Shown piece after piece: positions 39,579-46,519 of a stretch of 64,000 nt of DNA. The notes beneath the pieces were generated by a model. The model was given only the letters and a program-made list of their open reading frames with translations. It did not search any database and was not told the origin of the DNA. The translations under genes and the position numbers were made by a program. The DNA comes from Micromonospora okii (lineage in GTDB: Bacteria > Actinomycetota > Actinomycetes > Mycobacteriales > Micromonosporaceae). Position 1 is the stretch's first letter. Each line of letters begins with the position of its first letter. The stretch is from positions 39,438 to 103,437 of the forward strand of contig NZ_BBZF01000013.1 in assembly GCF_020884795.1 (NCBI RefSeq), in the 5' to 3' direction.

Positions 39579-40511
39579 ATGACCGAGCAGCGCGGCGGGG
39601 TTGTCGACGAGTCCTGCGTCCTCACCGAGGGGCCGTGGACGCACCGCTTCGTCGGCGCCAACGGCAGCCGCTTCCACGTCGTCGAGGCCGGCACCGGCCC
39701 GATGGTGCTCCTCCTGCACGGCTTCCCCGAGCACTGGTGGGCCTGGCACGACATCCTGCCGGCCGTCGCCGACGCCGGGTTCCGGGCGGTCGCCGTCGAC
39801 CTGCGCGGGTACGGCGCCAGCGACAAGCCACCCCGGGGGTACGACGGCTACACCCTCGCCGCCGACGTCGCCGGCCTGATCCGGGGCCTCGGCGAGCGCG
39901 CCGCCACCGTGGTCGGCACCGGGGCGGGCGGCATGATCGGCTGGACCGTCGCCTCGTTCCACCCGACGCTCGTGCGCCGGCTCGTGGTGCTCGGCGCACC
40001 CCACCCGCTGCGGCTGCGGGCCGCCATCTTCGCCGACCCGCGCGGCCAGTTCGCCGCCTCCACCCCGACGCTCAAGTTCCAGCTCCCCCGCTACGAGCAC
40101 CTGCTCACCCGGGACGACGCGGCTGCCGTCGAGGAGATGCTGCGCCGCTGGGGCGGGCCGCAGTGGGTGGACGGGCCCGAGTTCGACGCGTACGCCCGGC
40201 GCTGCCGGGAGGCCATGCGCATCCCACAGGCGGCGTTCTGCGCCCTGGAGGGCTACCGCTGGGCGTTCCGGTCGGTGCTGCGGCTGCACGGCTACCGGTT
40301 CGTCCGGCTCATGCAGAAGCCCCTGGTCACCCCGACGCTGCAACTGCACGGCGCCCTGGACGCCGCCTCCCTGCCGCGCACCGCCCAGGGCTCCGGCCGG
40401 TACGTGACGGCCCCCTACGAGTGGCGGCTGCTCGACGACGTCGGGCACTTCCCGCACGTCGAGGCCCGGGACACGGTGCTCGGCGAGATCCTGCGCTGGG
40501 CGAAGTCCTGA
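39579..40511 (+). CDS. Alpha/beta hydrolase, epoxide-hydrolase-like, nucleophile missing
   Basis: The 310-residue cytoplasmic protein starts at ATG 39579, probably on a leaderless message. The oxyanion segment LLLHGFPEHWWAWHDILPAV and DLRGYGASDKPPRGYDGYTL match the epoxide hydrolase/dehalogenase branch. The C-terminal catalytic His is kept in LLDDVGHFPHVEARD. At the nucleophile elbow, relatives have VVGHDWGG with Asp (or Ser) as nucleophile; here it reads VVGTGAGGMIGW, so the nucleophile position is Gly. Unless another residue acts, the protein should not catalyse the family reaction and may bind a ligand only. Flanking genes give no pathway clue. Confidence 0.85.
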   Translation: MTEQRGGVVDESCVLTEGPWTHRFVGANGSRFHVVEAGTGPMVLLLHGFPEHWWAWHDILPAVADAGFRAVAVDLRGYGASDKPPRGYDGYTLAADVAGLIRGLGERAATVVGTGAGGMIGWTVASFHPTLVRRLVVLGAPHPLRLRAAIFADPRGQFAASTPTLKFQLPRYEHLLTRDDAAAVEEMLRRWGGPQWVDGPEFDAYARRCREAMRIPQAAFCALEGYRWAFRSVLRLHGYRFVRLMQKPLVTPTLQLHGALDAASLPRTAQGSGRYVTAPYEWRLLDDVGHFPHVEARDTVLGEILRWAKS

Positions 40512-40527
40512 GCCGCGCGGCGGGGAG

Positions 40528-40890
40528 TCAGAGGCGCCGCTCGCGCAGGTCCGCGACCTCGCCGGCCGGCGCCCAGCCCTGGTACACGCCGAAGTCGAAG
40601 ACCTCCAGGCCCATCGCCTGCGCCACGGGCCACCGGCCGCCGGTGTACTCCACCCGCAGCCAGCCGTCGTGCTCGCCGAGGACGATGAACGGCTGCCCCT
40701 GCCACACGCAGGTGGTCCGCACGTACGCCAGCTCGTCCACCTCGGACGCGGGAAGCACCCGGACGTACCGGCCGGGACGGATCTCCTCGAAGCCGTCACC
40801 GGGTTCCGGCTGGTACAGCCGCACGTCCTCGCCGTCCGGGCTGGCCTGATACTCCCGGCCCCGCCAGCGGGCCACGTAGCCGTCGCGCAT
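40528..40890 (-). CDS. Conserved hypothetical protein linked to the ESX locus, 120 aa
   Basis: ATG 40890 overlaps the stop of the SseB-like gene (TGATG), so it is translationally coupled. The small acidic protein (MRDGYVARWRGREYQASPDG, YVRTTCVWQGQPFIVLGEHD, LRVEYTGGRWPVAQAMGLEV) is beta-rich, has no signal peptide, and has several aromatic residues. I recognise it only as a protein type that accompanies type VII loci in actinobacteria and cannot name a function. It ends 17 bp from the convergent hydrolase gene. Confidence 0.8.
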   Translation of the reverse strand: MRDGYVARWRGREYQASPDGEDVRLYQPEPGDGFEEIRPGRYVRVLPASEVDELAYVRTTCVWQGQPFIVLGEHDGWLRVEYTGGRWPVAQAMGLEVFDFGVYQGWAPAGEVADLRERRL

Positions 40891-43800
40891 CACGCCCCAC
40901 CGTCCCGGCGTCGCCAGAGCAGCGCGTCGGTGTCCAGCACCGCGACCATCCGCTCGGTGCCGTCCGCGCCGATCCGCCAGAGCTGCGCGCCGTGCGGCAG
41001 CCGCGCGCTGTCCACCTTGAACTCGGCCACGACGTCGCTGCTCTCCCCCGGCGCGAAGCCGTTGCCCCGGAACGGCGGGCGCTCGATGACCCAGCCCTCC
41101 ATCGCCCGCATCGCGGCCTCGTTCTGCCCGCCGTAGGGGATGCGGTAGAGGCTCGGCCGGTGCGCCGGCCAGCGCAGCACGTAGATCTCCTCGGCGTCCC
41201 GGGAGAACGGCGAGCCCGGGTAGCTCAGGCCCAACGCGTCGTGCAGCCTGGCCGGGGTGTTCAGGTGGGCCAGCTCGTTGGCCCGGTGCACGAAGCCGGA
41301 GACCCGGTCGTAGCCGCGCTCCAGGTAGTAGGAGAGCTGGCTCGGCGCGATGGTCTTCTGCATCACCACGGGCCGGCTCGGGTCCACCGGCGGCGGCACG
41401 TGCCGGGACGCCCCGGCCGACGCCTCGGGGACCGCCTGCGGCTGCGGCTCCGGCTCGGCCTCGACGTCGTCGCCGAGCCCCACCTCGGCGGCCCAGTTCG
41501 CCAGGGCGACGATCTGCTCGCCGGGCAGCTTCGCGCCCACCGGCGTGTTCGGGTTCACGGCGAACGACCAGGCGTCGTCCGGCCAGCGGCGGATCAGCCG
41601 GGCGAACTTGACCCGTACCGTCTCCACCGGCTCGTCGAGGTGGTCGGCCAGACGCTCCGGGGAGGTGTAGACCACCACGTACGTCTCGCCGTCGAGCCGC
41701 TCGGTCCGCCAGACGAAGCCCGGCTCCCCCGGGCGGCTGCCGGGCGCGGAGTCCGGCGCGACGGGCAGCAGCACCCGGGCCAGGAGCAGGGTGGAGAGGA
41801 AGGTGTCGGTGCTGCCGGCACCGGCTGCGGCCAGCAGCTCCTCCTCGACGTCGTTGGCCGCCCGGAACTCGGGCTCGGGGTCGAGGTCGGGCGCCGGCTC
41901 GGAGGCCGCTGCCGTCCCCGGATCGGTGCTCGCCCCCGGATCGGTGCCCCACCCGGGGGCGGTGTCCAGCTCCGGATCGGTGGTCGACTCCGGGGCGGTG
42001 CTCAGGTCCGGATCGGTGGTCGGCCCCGGGGCGGTGGTCGGCTCCGCGCTGGGCGTGAGGGCGGGGTCGGGCGTCGGGGCCGTGGCGACGGGGGCCGGGG
42101 GCGGGGCGGGGGACGCCTCGTCGGTCGGGTGGAAGGGGGAGTCGGCCGCCGCGTCGGGCTCGGGCCGCCCCGCCGGGGTGAACAGCGACATCGTCGGCTC
42201 GGCCGCTGCCGGGGCGGCGGACGCGACGACCTGCTCGTCGGGCCCGGCGGCGGGCGTACCGGTCACCGGGTCTGCGACGACGGGCTCGGGGGCCGGCGGC
42301 GCGGACGCCCCGGGGCCGAGCGGGATCGCCTCCTGCGTGGCGGGCAGTTCCCGCGACTCGATGACCGTGCCCTCGATGACCGTGCCCTCGATGACGATGG
42401 GCGAGAAGGAGCGGCGGGTCGCGGTCGGCTCGCCAGCGGACTCGGCGAGCGCCCCGGGTGCCTCCTCCGTCAGCTCCTCGACGGGGGTCGCCGGCTGCCC
42501 CGGCAGGGGCCGGGTGGCCTCCTCGTCGGCCGCACCCGGGCGGGGGCGCGGGAACGCCTGCGCGACCCCGGGCACCGGCCCGCGGCGCGGCAGCTCACCG
42601 GAGGCCGGGCCGCCGGTCACGCCGAGACGGCGGGTGACCTCGTCGGCCGCCGGGCCGCCGCCGAGGCCGATGGGTCGGGTGGCCTCCTCCGCCGCCGCAC
42701 CGCCGCCCAGGCTGATGGGGCGGGTGACCTCCGCCGCCGCAGCACCGCCGCCGAGACTGATGGGGCGCGTGACCTCCGCCGCACCGCCCCCCAGGCTGAT
42801 GGGGCGGGTGACCTCCGCCGCCGCAGCACCGCCGCCGAGACTGATGGGGCGCGTGACCTCCGCCGCCGCAGCACCGCCGCCCAGGCTGATGGGGCGGGTG
42901 GCCTCCTGGTCGGGGGAAGTGCGGGGCGGTTCCCCCGTGGACGCGGGGCGGAAGGCCGGGGGCGGCTCGCCGGCATGGGACGTGTCGCCCGGGGACGTCT
43001 GGGCGGGCGGGAAGGCCGTCGTCGGCGGCTCGGCGGGGGCACCAGGGCGGAAGGCGTGGGTCTGCTGCTCGGCGAGCGGCTCCGGCGCGGGCCGACGACG
43101 GGGGAACGCCTGGCCGCCGGCGGCGAACCCCCGCGCCGGCGGGGCGGCCTGCTCGGCCGGGCGGCGCGGCTCGCCGAGCGGCCGGGCCGCCCGGTTCCGG
43201 CCGGACGCCGGTTCGAAGAAGGAGTTGGGCGGGGCGGACGGGCCCGGCGGGTCGACCGGCCGGGCGGCACCGACCGGGGTGTCGGCCGGTGCGGGTTGCG
43301 CTGGTGGCGCGGGGGGTCGACGCCGCACGTTCAGCCACCCCGAGCCGCCCGGCGCGGGATCGGCCGCCAGCCCGTCGGCCTGCCGGCCGGGCCCGGGGTC
43401 GGCGGGGCCGGCGCCCGTTCCGGCCGGCCCGAGGGCACCGGGCCCGCGCGCCGTGGGCCCGTCGGGGCGGGGCGCGGCGAGGGGCCCGTCCACCGGGGCA
43501 GGCGGTCGGAGCGGGGTCATCGCCGGCGCGGCCTCCGGCGGGACCGCCTCGGGCCTGGTGACCGGGGCGGGCGGTCCGCCCCGCGTGGCGTCCTGCGGGC
43601 CAGGGGCCGACGCCACGGTGGCGTCCCGCCCGGCGACCACGGCGGTGGCGCGGGCCTTGGCGACCGACTCCGCGCGTTCCAGGCGGGCCCGGGCGCCCAT
43701 GGTGCGGCCGGGCAGCCGCACGTCGCCCCGGGAGAGCTGGGAGACGAACCAGGCGGGCAGGTATCCCTCGATGGGCAGGCCGGGGTTGACCGCGAGCCAC

Positions 43801-44105
43801 CACTCGTGGTTCGGCCATTCGGCGGCGAGGGCGGCGTACGCGCTGCGCCGGCTGGGCGCGGGGTTCCCGCCCAGGCAGGCCCGCAGCGCGGCGGGCGAGG
43901 TGAACGCGAGAACGTGGGTGCGGCCGTTGGTGGTCCAGGTGCCCCAGCCCGGCGGGGCCTGCCCGGACAGCGCCTCCGCGGAGACCGGCAGCAGTAGCTC
44001 GGTGCGGGCCAGGATGCGGAAGTAGAGCTCCTGGTCGTTGGCGCGCAGCGCGTCCCGCATCGCCGCTTCGGCCTCGGTAGCCGGCTCCCAGTCGGTCACG
44101 GCCAC
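40890..44105 (-). CDS. Large SseB-domain protein with proline-rich repeat linker
   Basis: The 1,071-residue protein has two folded ends and a long disordered middle. The N-terminal 130 residues (MRDALRANDQELYFRILART, VLAFTSPAALRACLGGNP, WWLAVNPGLPIEGYLPAWFV) and residues about 765-880 (STLLLARVLLPVAPD, YVVVYTSPERLADHLDEPVE, WSFAVNPNTPVGAKLPGEQI) are both SseB-like domains. A C-terminal part of about 150 residues (QLSYYLERGYDRVSGFVHRA, EIYVLRWPAHRPSLYRIPYG) completes it. The roughly 600-residue linker is Pro/Ala/Gly-rich and includes seven EVTRPISLGGGAAAA-type units at residues 398-480. SseB-like proteins occur with type VII secretion genes in actinobacteria and may act as scaffolds or chaperones; this is inference. 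It has no signal peptide. Confidence 0.85.
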   Translation of the reverse strand: MAVTDWEPATEAEAAMRDALRANDQELYFRILARTELLLPVSAEALSGQAPPGWGTWTTNGRTHVLAFTSPAALRACLGGNPAPSRRSAYAALAAEWPNHEWWLAVNPGLPIEGYLPAWFVSQLSRGDVRLPGRTMGARARLERAESVAKARATAVVAGRDATVASAPGPQDATRGGPPAPVTRPEAVPPEAAPAMTPLRPPAPVDGPLAAPRPDGPTARGPGALGPAGTGAGPADPGPGRQADGLAADPAPGGSGWLNVRRRPPAPPAQPAPADTPVGAARPVDPPGPSAPPNSFFEPASGRNRAARPLGEPRRPAEQAAPPARGFAAGGQAFPRRRPAPEPLAEQQTHAFRPGAPAEPPTTAFPPAQTSPGDTSHAGEPPPAFRPASTGEPPRTSPDQEATRPISLGGGAAAAEVTRPISLGGGAAAAEVTRPISLGGGAAEVTRPISLGGGAAAAEVTRPISLGGGAAAEEATRPIGLGGGPAADEVTRRLGVTGGPASGELPRRGPVPGVAQAFPRPRPGAADEEATRPLPGQPATPVEELTEEAPGALAESAGEPTATRRSFSPIVIEGTVIEGTVIESRELPATQEAIPLGPGASAPPAPEPVVADPVTGTPAAGPDEQVVASAAPAAAEPTMSLFTPAGRPEPDAAADSPFHPTDEASPAPPPAPVATAPTPDPALTPSAEPTTAPGPTTDPDLSTAPESTTDPELDTAPGWGTDPGASTDPGTAAASEPAPDLDPEPEFRAANDVEEELLAAAGAGSTDTFLSTLLLARVLLPVAPDSAPGSRPGEPGFVWRTERLDGETYVVVYTSPERLADHLDEPVETVRVKFARLIRRWPDDAWSFAVNPNTPVGAKLPGEQIVALANWAAEVGLGDDVEAEPEPQPQAVPEASAGASRHVPPPVDPSRPVVMQKTIAPSQLSYYLERGYDRVSGFVHRANELAHLNTPARLHDALGLSYPGSPFSRDAEEIYVLRWPAHRPSLYRIPYGGQNEAAMRAMEGWVIERPPFRGNGFAPGESSDVVAEFKVDSARLPHGAQLWRIGADGTERMVAVLDTDALLWRRRDGGA
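42665..42912 (-). repeat. 45-bp in-frame repeat in the SseB-like gene
   Basis: About six to seven units of 45 bp (one shortened to 39) encode EVTRPISLGGGAAAA and variants. The frame is maintained. A further 18-bp duplication (IEGTV) lies at about 42360-42395 in the same linker. Confidence 0.85.
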
Positions 44106-44138
44106 CTCTCCTCCCGCGAACAGGCCATAGGCATCGCG

Positions 44139-44157
44139 TACAACCTACAAGGTAGTA
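44139..44157. promoter_or_regulatory. Dyad between the SseB-like gene and mycP
   Basis: TACAACCTACAAGGTAGTA is an imperfect 19-bp inverted repeat (TAC-N-ACCT-N3-AGGT-N-GTA). It sits in the divergent promoter region of two ESX genes and may be an operator for both. Confidence 0.4.
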
Positions 44158-44251
44158 ACAAGATCACAATGGCTGGCCGGTGCCGCCCGGCCGGGCGGCC
44201 CCGATGCGGATAACATCCTGTTCCGGAGCCGACACCATACGGAGGCGGTCG

Positions 44252-45466
44252 ATGTCCCGGCCCGTCGCGCGCCCCGCCCTCGCCACTGCGGCGGCGGCGC
44301 TCCTGGCCGCGCTGCCCGCCCCGGCACACGCGGCCGGCACGCCCCGCGCGGCGCCCGACTGCGCCACCCCGCCCGCGCCGGCCCGTCCGGTCGCGGCCAC
44401 CCCGTGGGCACAGCAGCGGTACGCCCCCGAGCGCCTCTCCGCGCTCGCGACGGGGGCCGGCGTCACCGTGGCGGTGATCGACTCGGGGGTGGACCGGCGG
44501 CACCCGCAACTGGCCGGGCGGGTCGCCCCGGGGGCCGACTTCCTCGACCCGGGCGGCGACGGCGGCGCGGACTGCGCCGGGCACGGCACCGGTGTGGCGA
44601 GCATCATCGCGGCCGGGCCGCAGCCCGGGGTGGCGTTCCGGGGCCTCGCCCCCGCCGCGCGCGTCCTGCCCGTACGGGTCAGCGAGCAGCAGGTGGTCTC
44701 CGGCCGCGAGTCCGGGCGCACGGTCAGCGCGGCCGACTTCGCGCGGGCGATCCGCTGGGCCGTCGACCACGACGCCGACGTGCTCAACCTCTCCGTCGTG
44801 CTGTACGCGGACGACCCGGCCGTCCGGGCGGCGGTCGGCTACGCGGTGGCGCGGGACGTGGTGGTGGTGGCCGCCGCAGGCAACCTGCACGACAGCGGGG
44901 ACCCCCGCCCGTACCCGGCGGCCTACGAGGGGGTGCTCGGGGTCGGTGCGATCGGCCCCGACGGGCGGCGCGCCGACTTCTCCCAGACCGGCCCGTACGT
45001 CGACCTGGTCGCCCCCGGCGGCGAGGTGCTGATGGCCGCCCCGGCCGAGGGGCACCGGCGGGCCGAGGGCACCAGCTACGCCGCCCCGTTCGTGGCGGCC
45101 ACCGCAGCCCTCGTGCGGCAGTACCGCCCGGAGCTGACCGCCGCGCAGGTGACCGGGCGGCTCCTCGCCACGGCCGACCCGGCCCCGGGCGACGGCGTCG
45201 GCGGCGGGTACGGCGCCGGGGTGCTCAACCCGCACCGGGCGGTCGCCGAGACCGGGGCCGGCCCCGGGGGGCGGGAGCGCGCGGCCTGGGCGCTGCCGGC
45301 GGAGCGGGCCGATCCGGCGCTGCTGGCCCGGCAGTCCCGCCGCGCGGCGGCCCGGGACCGGTCGCTGGCCGTCGCCGCCGTCACCGGGGCGGCCGTGGCC
45401 GGGGCGGCGCTGCTGGCCGTGGTGCTCCCCCGGGGCCTGCGCCGCCGCTGGCGCCCGGCCGACTGA
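44252..45466 (+). CDS. mycP: Mycosin, type VII secretion subtilisin-like protease
   Basis: ATG 44252 follows GGAGGCGG and gives 404 residues. A signal peptide (VARPALATAAAALLAALPAP then AHAAG) is followed by an S8 domain with the full triad: Asp77 in VAVIDSGVD, His111 in DCAGHGTGVASIIA, Ser275 in AEGTSYAAPFVAATAALV. The oxyanion Asn is in VVAAAGNLHD. After a short linker a C-terminal membrane helix (AAVTGAAVAGAALLAVVLPR) and basic tail anchor it facing outward. Mycosins are required for stability of the ESX membrane complex. A potential -10 (TAACAT, about 44213-44218) precedes it. It lies head-to-head with the SseB-like gene and tail-to-tail with the esx pair. Confidence 0.93.
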   Translation: MSRPVARPALATAAAALLAALPAPAHAAGTPRAAPDCATPPAPARPVAATPWAQQRYAPERLSALATGAGVTVAVIDSGVDRRHPQLAGRVAPGADFLDPGGDGGADCAGHGTGVASIIAAGPQPGVAFRGLAPAARVLPVRVSEQQVVSGRESGRTVSAADFARAIRWAVDHDADVLNLSVVLYADDPAVRAAVGYAVARDVVVVAAAGNLHDSGDPRPYPAAYEGVLGVGAIGPDGRRADFSQTGPYVDLVAPGGEVLMAAPAEGHRRAEGTSYAAPFVAATAALVRQYRPELTAAQVTGRLLATADPAPGDGVGGGYGAGVLNPHRAVAETGAGPGGRERAAWALPAERADPALLARQSRRAAARDRSLAVAAVTGAAVAGAALLAVVLPRGLRRRWRPAD

Positions 45467-45479
45467 GCGCCGGACACCA

Positions 45480-45573
45480 CGACGGTGGCACCCGGCGGGC
45501 CGATGGAGAGCCGGGCGGCGGCACCCGCCGGACCGACCAGCCTCGGCGGCGGCACCCGGCGGACCGACCGGCC
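45480..45573. repeat. Three imperfect repeats between mycP and the esx pair
   Basis: Units of about 30 bp share GGCGGCACCCGGCGGACCGA. They fill the gap between the convergent mycP and WXG100 genes and are noncoding. Confidence 0.6.
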
Positions 45574-45595
45574 GGGGCGCCGCCGCCGGGGCGGC

Positions 45596-45889
45596 TCACT
45601 GGAACAGGTTGGTGTTCCGCTTCTCGGTGTCGAGGTAGTCGGACGCGGAGTCGTCGACGGCGAGCTTGATGTCGCGCAGCATCGCCTGGAGGTCCTGGGA
45701 GGCGGAGCGCCAGCGGGCCTGCCGCTGCTCGTACGCCTGCCGGGCCTCGCCGTCCCAGCTCGCCACCAGCGGCGCGGCGTCCCGTTCGAGCTGCCCGAGT
45801 TGGCTGTCCAGCGTGTTCAGCGCCCACTGGATGTCGGCGCCGGACTGTTGCAGGGCGGCGAAGTTGACGACCAGCACACCGTGGTCCAT
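45596..45889 (-). CDS. WXG100-family secreted protein (EsxA/EsxB-like) 2
   Basis: ATG 45889 gives a 97-residue all-helical hairpin protein. The turn motif is WDG in VASWDGEARQAYEQRQARWR. The C-terminus has YLDTE, which fits the YxxxD/E type VII export signal (SASDYLDTEKRNTNLFQ). The N-terminal helix is VVNFAALQQSGADIQWALNT. It lies 25 bp downstream of another WXG100 gene in the same direction, so the two probably form a heterodimer that is exported by an ESX system. AAAGGGGATC upstream serves as a weak ribosome binding site. It converges with mycP. Confidence 0.9.
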   Translation of the reverse strand: MDHGVLVVNFAALQQSGADIQWALNTLDSQLGQLERDAAPLVASWDGEARQAYEQRQARWRSASQDLQAMLRDIKLAVDDSASDYLDTEKRNTNLFQ

Positions 45890-45914
45890 CGGATGATCCC
45901 CTTTCCGGGAGGTG

Positions 45915-46244
45915 CTACAGCGGCAACTGGATGCCGCGGTTGGTGCCGGAGACCCGGCTGGCGGCTTCGCTGTCGGATACGTCGTACTGCTGGCCGGCGG
46001 TGCGGATGGCGCCCGCGGTCTCCCGCAGCGCCCGGTGCAGCGCCGCCTGGTCCTGCGACCACTGCTGCTTGACCTGCTCGAACGAGCGCCCACCGGCGCC
46101 CCGCCACGCCTGCTGCAACACCTCCAACTGGGCCAGCAGGCCGGTCAGCATGGACTGCAGGGACTGGTCGACCTGCTCGAACTTCGCGGCGGTCTGCTGC
46201 ATGACCGCGGCTTCTGCCTGGGTCTGGGACACCCCGGACGTCAC
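45915..46244 (-). CDS. WXG100-family secreted protein (EsxA/EsxB-like) 1
   Basis: GTG 46244 follows GGAGACGAG and gives 109 residues. The helical hairpin has WRG at the turn (VLQQAWRGAGGRSFEQVKQQ), and the export signal YDVSD (YxxxD) is in AGQQYDVSDSEAASR. It is the first gene of the esx pair. Both partners carry a YxxxD/E signal, whereas in many pairs only one does. Export would need EccC, which is not in this window. Confidence 0.9.
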   Translation of the reverse strand: MTSGVSQTQAEAAVMQQTAAKFEQVDQSLQSMLTGLLAQLEVLQQAWRGAGGRSFEQVKQQWSQDQAALHRALRETAGAIRTAGQQYDVSDSEAASRVSGTNRGIQLPL

Positions 46245-46400
46245 CTCGTCTCCTCGATCGTGGCTGGCCGTCGGGCGCGCCCTCGGCGGACGCGCCGCTC
46301 GCCCCGCCCGGCGGAAGGTCTCGGGGGGGGTGGCAGGTCAGCGGGTTCGTCGCTGACGGTAGCGGCCCGGTGGCGGTTCTGCTACCCCGTGACGGTCCCC

Positions 46401-46409
46401 TGTGGACAA
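46401..46409. promoter_or_regulatory. DnaA-box-like motif
   Basis: TGTGGACAA lies between the divergent esx pair and eccE, within CCCCTGTGGACAACGACGGG. It is the third occurrence of this word in the window. Significance uncertain. Confidence 0.3.
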
Positions 46410-46519
46410 CGACGGGCCCCGCCGTGCCGGGGTGGAGTCATACGATGACGCTGCGGCACCGTCCGCACCGACGCCGGGCCCGACCTCGCCCGTCGCCGGG
46501 CGAGCGCTGAGGAGACGCG

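Noticed and set aside
40992..43997. Plus-strand open frames of 1,001 and 744 codons opposite the SseB-like gene
   Set aside because: They mirror the proline-rich linker and repeats and show no recognisable domain.
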